Origin: Ciona savignyi
Lineage: Eukaryota > Chordata > Ascidiacea > Phlebobranchia > Cionidae
Assembly: GCA_000149265.1 (NCBI GenBank)
Contig: CH003244.1
Span: forward strand, 989,354-1,053,353
DNA: 64,000 bases
Reading direction: 5' to 3'
Part shown: one piece after another, positions 1 to 9,791 of the stretch
Numbering within the stretch: the first letter of the stretch is position 1
Layout of the letters: each line of letters begins with the position of its first letter
Notes under the pieces: model-generated
Seen by the model: only the letters and a program-made list of their open reading frames with translations
What the model was told of the DNA's origin: nothing
Database searches by the model: none
Translations under genes and position numbers: made by a program

Positions 1-28
1 CCCGCGGGCCGTATGTTGCCCACCCCTG
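1..28 (-). mobile_element. Terminus of a hAT-type element cut by the window edge
   Basis: The first 28 bases are the reverse complement of the left end of the element at 32550-33067. They contain the GGCCCGCGGGCC core and finish in GTTGCCCACCCCTG, the expected terminal inverted repeat. The element therefore ends at base 28 and its body lies to the left of the window, so its target duplication cannot be checked. Confidence 0.6.
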
Positions 29-914
29 CTTTAAACTCACATATTTTACAATCTTCCTCTGTTATACTGAGCTTTCGTGTTTGCAGGTCAAACTCTGGGG
101 GATATACCAATGTTAGTGATATTTTATAGGCATATTTATAAAGAATTTATTCCGTTGAAGTATTGGGTTGTGATACCCGACTTGTGCTGGTAGATGGATT
201 TCAAAACAATGCAAAGTCATAAGCTTTTCTACATATATTTGTGGGAGAAATCTAAAAGGAGGGAAAGAGGGAAGGAGGGAAACTGCACACTAAAATAAAG
301 ATTAGGTCATTAAGAGTTTGTTTTAAAGTTGGGGTTAGAGTTAGGTTTGTTGTAGGGTTAAGATTAATGTTTAGGGCACGGTTAGAATTAGTTTCCATAG
401 TTTAAGTAAGCAGTTTTCCCCCATCCTTATTTCACCGCCCTTTTTGTGATTCTCAAAATTTTGTTGGCACGTGGTAAATGTTAGGCAGAATAACATTTAC
501 TGCAATACTTCCCACACACTGACACAAACACAACTTTTTAAATGTTTTTTAGGGAGTTAAATGAGACGCACTTATATTTTTATTATTCATTTAGAATTCA
601 AAAGATTTCGGTTAGTTTTGCTCCAATTATTATCATTACAACATACAAAGAAGGGTAACCAATTTATTTGATAACTTGAAAATAAATAAATAAATTTTGT
701 TAAACATTGTGGATTATATACACTTAATTGACAAAATAATATTTCGCATATTGCTTGATAATTTTAAAACTTTTAAATGCAGTCTGATTAAATCAGCTGC
801 AAGTAGATTGTTACCACCTAGCATGTTTTAAGTTTTTTTAAGCAACCTTTCCAGATTGAAACCAATAAAAAGGTTCTTGTATACTCTTAATACTCAAAAA
901 ATCATTTTTCTTAC

Positions 915-3900
915 CTTCCTTCTCAATCTTAAATGACTTGATAGGCAGCGGAGCTATTAGTGGCTCGAGGTATAAAACGTTGGATTTCGATATTCCAGAC
1001 AACTTTATGTCGAATATAACTGAGGTCTGAGGACATTAGGATTGGATATTAAGTTTTATTCTCATAAATGTGAAAACGCAAGAAGTATTACACAGGAATT
1101 TATCTGATAATCTTGCACCCACCATCGGGTTATCACAAAAAAATCTCTGTGTGAATACGAATGGCATCAGTAAACTTTCTGAACAAAATTTGTACTTTAC
1201 CTTTCCGATAATCTCAGGCACTACTCGAGCGAAAAAAAGTCTTACTTTGGACACTTGGTGGTGTGCTACAATAAGATTGTCGACGACATTAAATGCAAAT
1301 CTTCCACTCAAACCAAGCTCAAGGATGTAGGGTTTCCGTACAGGATAGTCTCTAGGGGTGACGAGGTATGAGATTGAGCATCATACCCAAAGAAAACTTA
1401 GTTGAAAATAAAAATTAAAACAAATGCTACACAAAAGGCTAAAAAGGTTCCGTTAAACTTGTACCTGTTAGGTTGAATTTAATTATAAAGCACTACCTAC
1501 AAGCTGGCTTTTTTAAAATCAAAGCACTGAAAGACCCATTCTACCACAATGCATATGTACACGCCTGTAAAGGCCATATTTTTTCTTTTCCTTTATACGT
1601 ATCTGTTCTATATTCAGTTCGAATTTTAAACAACACCTGTAGTAACAAGTGTATAGTCACTTCTTCAGTAAAAATTTGTTAAATTCTAATTTGTTAAGGT
1701 TAAAACGGCTATCAGTATCGTAGTTTATAACATTTCAATCTCAACAACTCACTTGCTGGGTTGAAACAGATCCAATGCGCAGTTCATGTTGGGTGTAGTG
1801 GGAGATGATGGGTGTTTCAATACTCCAACATACAACGTGTTGTATCTGGATAGTAAGTTATGAAAAACAACATGCTATGGACAATCATGTCAACCATGGT
1901 AGGAAAGGTCCGACAATACATGTATGGCCCAAGCAGGATTGTGTTCATGAGTTCATAAAATGGTTATGAGATTAAAACGTTCCAACACCTTGACCTGTGT
2001 CGTTTTACGACGGTATACTTGGCACAGAGCACAGCCATTAACAAGTTTCAATTTAATAAATTTAATTCTTATTCACTGTAGAAGTATCACATGCAAACAT
2101 GCAAGTTGCTGGACTGATGAGCTAAATCGGTTTTTTTCTATCTTTCGTCAACTTAACAATGTTTAAAAAAATAAACGAAACAGGATACCTATAATTATCC
2201 ACCGATGGAAAAAATACAGCAACTTTAGACCTAAAGTAAAAGCAATCAGATCACTACACACCCATAACCACCTTTATATGTAATTTAGGAAACAGAAAAA
2301 CACAAGCAGGTAACTTCTGTTTATCCAGTTGTCCTGCCACAACAGGCTTATGTAAGTCCCAGTGATGATTTGATGAAACAGACTTACAATAATAAACTGT
2401 TTATGTTGGTAACGTTTTGTTAATTAATTTTAAATAATTATTTTTTGTGCCAAATAAAGCAGTTTTTAAGTTTAAAATTGTATAAGTGGTTTAATATAAA
2501 AAAAGGTGTATAAGTGGTTTAATATAAAAAAAAGGTGTATAAGTGGTTTAATATAAAAAAGGTGTATAAGTGGTTTAATATAAAAAAGGTGTATAAGTGG
2601 TTTAATATAAAAAAAGATGTATAAGTGGTTTAATATAAAACGCAAGAATGTAATTCTCAATCCTAGTGGACTAAATTTTAAGTTGTGTGTTCCATGTAGC
2701 CAAATGGTTGGTGACCAATACATATACAAATTTATTACAAAAACGATCTTGGTGACAAGCTCATCAGGGATATGAAACCTTGACTGATAAAAAAAGAAGA
2801 AAATAGTTATTATCATGATCGTAACTTACACGTAAAGCAAAGTGACATCCCGTTCCAATAACTCCAGTTTAGGTTGACCTGGTCTCGATAAATCAACTTG
2901 GAATTTATGAAGACGAATCACTTGGCCGTTCTAAATGAAAAATAACCAAGAGTAAAAACTAAAATCCACAATTCATGCCCAAGCCGATTCCGTGATGATA
3001 CAGTGTGTGAAACGTTGATTTATTTGTATTCTCCTGGATTTGAGTCGGATTTCGTTTTTTTTTTTAATTAAGACAAATAATGGCAAGGATCAGGTTGTGT
3101 TTAAGGGAAAATACTTATTTGTGGACTGGCTAATTGCGAATATTTGCATTTAAAAAAAACATGATTATAAAAAAGTTGTAGATAATGAATTCACTCACGC
3201 TAAAATGGAAAGGAACCAGAAGATTGGAAGTTGAGCAAATCAGCAGCACCGACGCTTCCAGCTGAAAAGTAAAGAATTCTAATAAAATTATCCTTTAGTT
3301 TAATTAAAGAGCACAATTTATATATGAAACATTGTCATTGATATTTGGCGTGGCAGGATTACACTCTGATACTGGTACCATAGTTAAACCAGGATTAAAA
3401 ATGCTTAAACTACAATCCTGTCATAAAGGGTATTCGTCAATTCCCAACCTGCTGTCTAATCTGCATGGTTGTGGCCAAAGCTTATGATACCGCTGCCCTC
3501 AGCCAATAATTTCAAACCGGTCATACAGAAAATAAAATAATATAGAAATGGTAGTAGCCTGACAACCCCATTGGATGTTCAAGATTTTTAAAGGTTAACC
3601 CCTGTTTATAGACTTCTTCAGTATATATGTAAATGGATGAAATAGAAACTTACGGAAAATGTTGCCCATAAAACAGCAACGTTGTGGCTTTTGACTAACT
3701 TCAAAAATCGTTTTTCTGTGTTAACCTGTAGTGATGAGCAGTTGTTTAGTTGGAGAAAACATGACTTGGATATGTGGTGGAAGCGGTGTGCTTATCCAAT
3801 TATTTATATACATTATACAAATATACGAAAATGAGACTTTGGAAATGTGGAATAAATGGTGTGTGGTATACTGCATAAGCTAATTAAACACAATTTGTGT

Positions 3901-5752
3901 ACTAGAATACACATTTTAAATTGAGGCGAAAATGTGGCAGGTGGCTTGTCGCAGACGATTTGCTTACAAATATATTTGAACATTAGAATGGTGGAAGAGA
4001 CAATACCAGATGGTGTTGGTCAACATAAATTATATGATTATGACGTAACATTACCTGGTACAACTCAATACCAAGTATAGTGACGAAAACAATCTCGTTT
4101 GCAGAAAGCCAATGAAATGTAAGAATCTTGTTGTTTTTGCTCTGAAAAAAATGTTAAGTTCCCATTTGGGCATTTTTTAATAATTTTTATAAAATAAGGA
4201 AATATTTAAAGATAAAACACCCATTCAATGAAAGTATATATTTGTTTTATTATTCAAATCATTCTTAATTGAAAGTTAGGATTTTTTTGGTTATTTTTGT
4301 TCTTTTTTATTATTTAAATCATATAAAGTTAACTGTATAATAGAAAGCAAATAGAAAAAAATAAAATATTTCTGTTTTGTTTAAAAAAACACAAAATGTG
4401 TTAACCTGTTATAAGCCAACTTACCTTGCATGTTTGTGAGTATTCGATACGGTCTGGCTCACCATTTAGGAAATTTGCAAACTCCTGGATATAAATTGTT
4501 GAAGTAAAAACTTGTTAGTTAATTTGCACCTAGATATAATAATGATACAAAAACAAATTGGTGTGGTCGTGTTTATATGATCTATTGCCAGTACATAAAC
4601 CGATAATCATAAAGGAAAATGAGTAAGACTAAAGAAATATTTCCTAAATAATTGTTTTCTTAGAAGAAAAAGACTGTAATGAGCAGTCAAGTTGTCACAG
4701 ATTTAGAGAATGCAGATATTGATTAATTAATGTGGGTGAGATTGACGCTAAAGCCATATTTACCAACCAAGTTGTTTAAATCTAAACGTTGGCATTTGAT
4801 TAATGTAGGTAAGTTTTTTTGTGTGTGAATCAAGATTTATTTCATATATTGGAAAATAGTCCATAGCCACCATTACGCCGCAGAGCTTCAACCGTCCCAA
4901 CAACTTACCACACACTTATCACTCCTCTGCATAGATAGAACTTGTTGTTGCAGAGAAAACTTGATGGCAATGAGCGGACCTTTATCTTTTAACCTAAACG
5001 TGATAGACTTTTTGTCCGTGGGTCCTTTCACTATCACCCCAGTTTCTCCACCAGACCGAACAACAAACACCTGATGATCGTGTGACAATGTATGTTATCC
5101 ACAAGCAGATAGTTGTTGGTTGGATAAAATGTGGTGACTAGGGTTGGTTTAAATATTGATCAATTTGCATCGATAAACCATGTATGGCTTGCACAGCGAG
5201 CAATTAAAAGTACATGGTGTGTAAGGGACACAACCCCTTTACATCTACAGAATAGAATGTCCATTTTTTATCATTATGAATGGGAAAACGAAAGAGTTAT
5301 TAGCCTACCTTATGCCCCCTGTAGGGTTAAAGCAGCTGTTGCATCATATATTATATGATTGAGGAGTTCTTTCAGTTTAGTACAATTCATTATTAACCTG
5401 TGTTTAGTCGATGTCTGCTGAGTACCTTAAACAAGGACACAACGGATCAGCTAGTAACCAGTATTGCTCCCACAACATATCGTCTGAAAGCCTACATATT
5501 AACCCATCAATCTATTCGGCAGGAATATGACTGTTACAATGAAATACATTATGTTTTTCTAACTTAATTTTAAATTGGCATAAAAAAGGTCAATATTACA
5601 AAGGAGAAAAAAACATCTTATGTCACACAATTAAAAAATATATTGAAACCAACCATTTTATTCGATTCATCAAAGAAGACGTTCGTCACCACACCAACTG
5701 GATCAAATCTGACAGGATTTTTTCTTAACTCAAGATAATGCTTGCCCTCCAT
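915..5752 (-). CDS. RMC1: RMC1 (C18orf8/Mic1 homologue), 5' half in ten exons, continues off left edge
   Basis: RMC1 is the regulator of the MON1-CCZ1 complex, which activates Rab7 on late endosomes and acts in autophagy. Exons, in order: 5654-5752 (ATG at 5752), 4909-5070, 4425-4484, 4055-4141, 3654-3725, 3199-3261, 2830-2930, 1753-1845, 1246-1351, 915-1026. They join in frame to about 318 residues, roughly half of the human protein (about 657). Family landmarks seen: NVFFDESNKM then VFVVRSGGETGVIVKG at the N-terminus, WLSANEIVFVT, EKRFLKLVKSHN, LLVPFHFS, and RFAFNVVDNLIVAHHQ followed by TSVIFDIKLSG. All donors are GT and acceptors AG, and phases match at every junction. The next expected stretch (the WIVFQPD region of human) was not found. 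A possible later exon with the residues FDLQTRKL lies near 82-94. The seventh intron carries a 28-bp minisatellite, and the ninth a SINE scrap. Confidence 0.88.
1090..1135 (-). repeat. Short SINE 3' fragment in an RMC1 intron
   Basis: On the minus strand this reads GATAACCCGATGGTGGGTG followed by a decayed match to the part of the local SINE just upstream of its 3' end. Only about 45 bases are recognisable. Confidence 0.45.
2480..2640. repeat. Minisatellite, six copies of a 27-29 bp unit
   Basis: Units begin GTATAAGTGGTTTAATATAAA at 2480, 2508, 2537, 2564, 2591 and 2619. They differ mainly in the length of the A-run that closes each unit. The array lies inside RMC1 intron 7. Because the unit is close to 27 bp, the minus strand shows a spurious open frame repeating FYIKPLIHL. 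Confidence 0.95.
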
Positions 5753-6001
5753 TATTGCAGGAGTATTTTGTTTCTATGTTAAACTTTGGTATTAAATTTT
5801 TTAAAAGTTTCTATGTTGCTTGGTAAATTGAACATGTTTAAAGCTTTGTTACCTGTGAATAGAAAAATGTAAAGTTTACAGCAAAAAGCATTGATTGAAA
5901 AGACACAAAGTCAAATCCTTTATGACAACAATTCAGATGGAAGGCAGTATACTGTATCGAACATAGCTTTCATAAGGAAATGCATTATTGATATCATATC
6001 T

Positions 6002-6163
6002 AATTTTCTCAGTTTTTAATAGGAAGAGCAAAAAGCAAATTCACAAGTGGTATAGTTTAGATTGAAATCGTATTTTAGCATGAATTTTCTCAGTTTTTAA
6101 TAGGAAGAGCAAAAAGCAAATTCACAAGTGGTATAGTTTAGATTGAAATCGTATTTTAGCATG
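6002..6163. repeat. Perfect tandem duplication of 81 bp
   Basis: The segment 6002-6082 is repeated without any difference I can see at 6083-6163. It sits between the start of RMC1 and the stop of PPIL2. Perfect identity points to a recent duplication or to an assembly artefact. Confidence 0.93.
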
Positions 6164-6325
6164 AATTCCATTTTTTTAAAGTTTTAGAGAATGTTGCAAT
6201 GAAAGCGTTACTAGCTTATCAGCAGCTAACTGTGAAAATAACAATAAAAAATGGTTACTGTCTAAATTTCACATGCTTAATGTGGAGTAAACAACAATAA
6301 AAAAGTGACAAATTTACTCAGTGCA

Positions 6326-6331
6326 TTTATT
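6326..6331 (-). promoter_or_regulatory. Probable PPIL2 polyadenylation signal AATAAA
   Basis: AATAAA on the minus strand lies about 50 bases downstream of the PPIL2 stop codon, the expected spacing for a short 3' UTR. Confidence 0.5.
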
Positions 6332-6379
6332 GTTGCCCAATCTAGTAGACCCAACTTGGGTTAGAGCAATGTATGGAAA

Positions 6380-7927
6380 CTACCAAGAACTAAAATCATT
6401 GAGTTGATTTGTGGTTTTCACTTTTCTCTTCTTTACCGAGCCCTGCTGGGAAGCATCAAGTTTTGGTACCGCCTTCGTGTTAATATACTTCCCAACTCCA
6501 CTTTTATAGACCTTTGGCTTCTCGGCGGCGCGCATCTCTGTTTTTAACCTCTCTTCTTCTTTTTCCTTCATCTCTGCTTCATTTCGACGAAGCTCGGCAA
6601 GCGTCTCATCAGCTTCCTCATATGGGTCGACGATAACCACCGCTTTTTCAATTTCGATTCTTTCTTTTGGAGCGTCGGTCTTCTTCTCTGTCTTTATATC
6701 TTCAATCCTTGCAAGCGTCGACAACCCACCTACCACCCGTCCAAATATGGTGTGCTTGCGATCTAAGTGCTTGCATGAACGGAACGTGATAAAGAACTGA
6801 GACTTGTTGGTGTTTGGCCCCGAGTTGGCCATACTCAGGATCCCACGTTCTGAATGTGACAGGTTAAACCTGAACTCATCCTTAAAAGGTTCCCCCCAGA
6901 ATGACTCCCCGCCCTTTCCAGTTCCCGTGGGGTCACCACCCTGCACCATAAAGTGCCGGATCAACCTGTGGAACACTGTCCCATCGTAATAACCCTTCTT
7001 GCATAATTTAACAAAGTTCTCGCAGGTTTTCGGGGCGATGTCGCAGTGAAGTTCAAGATTGATATCCCCGAAGTTGGTGGTGAGCCGAACAAAGCCTTTC
7101 TTCTTCACGTACTCGTATCTCACTTCATCCTCTTCACGGGCCAGAGTCTGGTGCTCCACTTCAGGTGTGCGTGCTGTTGACGTGAAAGAAGCAGAGACAT
7201 GGCCTGTAGACCGGTTCGAAGTGTTGAAGCGATCAATTTTCGTCTTTGGCGCTTCAGGCTTCGCTTTCAGTATTTCATCTCCTTTGTAATCCTTATAAAG
7301 TTGATCCAAAGTTTGTGACGTTTCTGCATTGGTTGTTTTCATGTAATACTTTGGGTCAGCTCGCGCTTTTAAATCGTCATCTGGTAATTTCTGGTTGTGT
7401 TTTAGGTGGAAGAAGGTCTGGAGATTAAACTTGTCCAGTTTGGTTGGGTCTTGTATGGTAATAATATCTTCTCGTGTGAATTTTTTGTCGGTTAGTAATT
7501 CTTTCCAGTTTTTTGATTTCATGTTGAGTTGTTCAACTGCGTCGTAGGAAAAGACATTACCAGTTGTGGCAATCGCAACAATGTGGGTGTTTTCGTTGAA
7601 CACTTTAAAGAGAACGGGGCAGTGGTATTTGCCGTCTGCATTTTTGTGGAACGTCAGCTTAATCAATGACTTCGCTTCTAATTTCTTTCCAGTAATGGGG
7701 TTGGTGGCAAATTTCCTCAACCAAGGAACAATATTAAGCAGATCAAATACATGACCCTCCTTGGTGCACATTGGGTTTTCCACCGGCTGAAGAGAGATAC
7801 TGCAGCAGAAGAAAGGAAGCCTCCGGAAATCCGAGTTGCGAACTGTTTTCTTGTGCCCACCATAAAACTCGGCCCATTCCCTCCCAGTGACATACATTTT
7901 ATCACTCTGGTGTTGTCGCTTTCCCAT
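6380..7927 (-). CDS. PPIL2: PPIL2, U-box and cyclophilin-domain protein, single exon
   Basis: A 515-residue protein, close to the human length of about 520. PPIL2 (Cyp60) is a nuclear spliceosome-associated protein that combines a ubiquitin-ligase U-box with a peptidyl-prolyl isomerase fold. The U-box covers about residues 40-112 (FCCSISLQPVENP, then the NPITGKKL segment). The cyclophilin domain covers about 279-433, with the catalytic FHR at 319-321, QGGD at 329-332 and SQFFI at 376-380. The position equivalent to Trp121 of cyclophilin A is His387; human PPIL2 also lacks Trp there, so weak cyclosporin binding is expected. The tail is rich in Lys and Glu. The start is ATG at 7927. The coding sequence has no intron although neighbouring genes are heavily split. 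ATP23 lies 301 bp upstream on the same strand. Confidence 0.95.
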   Translation of the reverse strand: MGKRQHQSDKMYVTGREWAEFYGGHKKTVRNSDFRRLPFFCCSISLQPVENPMCTKEGHVFDLLNIVPWLRKFATNPITGKKLEAKSLIKLTFHKNADGKYHCPVLFKVFNENTHIVAIATTGNVFSYDAVEQLNMKSKNWKELLTDKKFTREDIITIQDPTKLDKFNLQTFFHLKHNQKLPDDDLKARADPKYYMKTTNAETSQTLDQLYKDYKGDEILKAKPEAPKTKIDRFNTSNRSTGHVSASFTSTARTPEVEHQTLAREEDEVRYEYVKKKGFVRLTTNFGDINLELHCDIAPKTCENFVKLCKKGYYDGTVFHRLIRHFMVQGGDPTGTGKGGESFWGEPFKDEFRFNLSHSERGILSMANSGPNTNKSQFFITFRSCKHLDRKHTIFGRVVGGLSTLARIEDIKTEKKTDAPKERIEIEKAVVIVDPYEEADETLAELRRNEAEMKEKEEERLKTEMRAAEKPKVYKSGVGKYINTKAVPKLDASQQGSVKKRKVKTTNQLNDFSSW

Positions 7928-8228
7928 CTTTGCTTTTCTTTTGTCACACTTTTTATATACCTATGAGTTTCTTGGTAACTAATAAAAACTCTAAAATAAA
8001 AGTACAGTTATAATAAATTTGTATCTTTTACCCGCCATATTGACCAGTATTGTTAAAACACTAGTAAATAAAAGCATGTTTTAAAATAAATTTAGTTCAT
8101 TGACTTATAAACATGTGTGATAACCACTATTAATACCAATATTAATTGACAACTACGTAGAACTTAAATATGGATCTTAACAGTGTCAGCTGAACTAAGA
8201 ATTAATTTTTTTGGATTTAGCTAAACAA

Positions 8229-8993
8229 TCAATCAACAGAATATCTGTTCCTTGTTAAGTAAGCTCTAAATGAAAGTTGAGCATGTTTATCTGATAAGGG
8301 AAGTCTGTCAAATGGTTCATGATCGTTATAACAGGATGAGAATACTTCATCTGCAATTTCATTTGCCTCTTTCCCATCCATATTTGGGTGTTCTGCCATA
8401 AATGAGCCCAAAGCATGCTTGCGAACACATTTCTGATGTGCGGATTTAATTCCCGCCATGGTGGATGATAAAGATCGATATTTAAACATACATTCTCCAC
8501 TAAGTGCCGCTGCTCTTATCTCACCACACATCTTGTGTCTTGGGTTATTTACAAAGTCAACATTGGCTCTGCAGTGGTCGTAGGCGTGGATCAGTTCATG
8601 TGTCAGGACGTGATACATGTGGGCATGCCTCGTTTCTTGTGAGGGCATCGACTGGAAAATGTTCTGACACAGAATGATCTTATTGATGGTGGGGTCGAAT
8701 AACCCAGCCATGTTTAGCTCAGGGTTGCAAGGTTGGAACGTGATGTGCTTTTTGCGACTAACTGCGCAACCTGCATCGGCCATCGCTGACCAAATTAAGT
8801 TTAAAAACGGTTTCTCATGATCCATTTGCAGAACTTTATCCAAAGTCTCCTCCAGCTGAGTCATTCCGGCAGGTGGCTTTTGGCCTAAATCAAACCAACC
8901 AAATAAAATCGATCTTCGAGTCTGAACATCTGAATCTTTGAATTTTTTTAAAGGATTTTGAATCTCGGCCTCCCCTTCTATGTTAGCAGCCAT
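8229..8993 (-). CDS. ATP23: ATP23 mitochondrial inner-membrane metalloprotease, single exon
   Basis: A protein of about 254 residues, of the M76 zinc metalloprotease family (human ATP23/XRCC6BP1, about 246 residues). In yeast, ATP23 works in the intermembrane space on ATP synthase assembly. The zinc-binding HELIH (HExxH) lies at about residues 132-136 and is followed by AYDHCRANVDF, matching the family. Conserved Cys residues occur in SGCAV-like, ILCQN, DHCRA and VFSSCYNDHEPF segments. The true start is taken as the ATG at 8993 (MAANIEGEAEI). The frame opens slightly further upstream but only with a TTG codon. The final NDHEPF to NRYS segment matches the family C-terminus, so the gene is complete. 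It lies 301 bp upstream of PPIL2 and 798 bp downstream of INTS6, all on the same strand. Confidence 0.95.
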   Translation of the reverse strand: MAANIEGEAEIQNPLKKFKDSDVQTRRSILFGWFDLGQKPPAGMTQLEETLDKVLQMDHEKPFLNLIWSAMADAGCAVSRKKHITFQPCNPELNMAGLFDPTINKIILCQNIFQSMPSQETRHAHMYHVLTHELIHAYDHCRANVDFVNNPRHKMCGEIRAAALSGECMFKYRSLSSTMAGIKSAHQKCVRKHALGSFMAEHPNMDGKEANEIADEVFSSCYNDHEPFDRLPLSDKHAQLSFRAYLTRNRYSVD

Positions 8994-9791
8994 TTTGTAT
9001 TTAACCAATCAGAATTCAATTCCTAAAATACAAAAAAAGTGTTGAGATCGTAATAGTTGACACCAACGGCTGTGTGAATAAGAATAAACTTGTAGTTTTG
9101 CCAGAACTGCAAAACTTTTGCCCAACAATTTATTTTAATAGGATTTTTGATTATTATCATATTGGGAGGGAAATATATATTTCGCTACAACAGAAAAAGT
9201 GAACATGAACAGTATAAAGTGGCACACAGCATAATGGCAGTATCATTGTTTATGTGAAAACAAAAAATAGCCACCTTTTATTAAAATAAACATGATTATT
9301 GAAATGGGAGATAAACTACATATTTGAAGTTTTAATTAGCTTTGTTTATTGAATGAGAAGTTTTGTCCTATTTTACATCCCTTGCTTAAATAGTATTTAT
9401 CCATGCTTATTAACGGTGCAATGGGTGCAACAACAGTTTTTTTAAAGTACACCCCTGAAACTAATTCTATTTGTACAATCAAGTTACGAAGAAAAGAAGA
9501 TGGAAGAATAGATGTTGATATGAATAAGTCTGCAGTGAATTGAGCACATTAAAAGTTGGAACATAGAAACAACATGACACATTATTGAAAACAAAAAAAT
9601 AGAAATCGCTATTTAACATAGCCTATGTTATCAATAGTGTCGAATTTTTCATTAAATCAGAATACCTAAACACATATAAGTGGTGAATATAATGAGAGTA
9701 GTTTGCTCAAATTAAAAAGTGAACTTTTATCACAAGGGATAATGGTCTTGTTTGTCACCTTGTGTGAACATAGCTACTAAGAATGTCAATC
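8994..9791. other. Intergenic spacer between ATP23 and INTS6
   Basis: AT-rich sequence of about 800 bp. I see no coding exon, repeat or RNA gene in it. It must contain the INTS6 3' end and, unless the genes are co-transcribed, the ATP23 promoter. Confidence 0.5.

Noticed and set aside
2472-2816. Minus-strand frame with repeated FYIKPLIHL
   Set aside because: Produced by a 27-29 bp minisatellite in an RMC1 intron.
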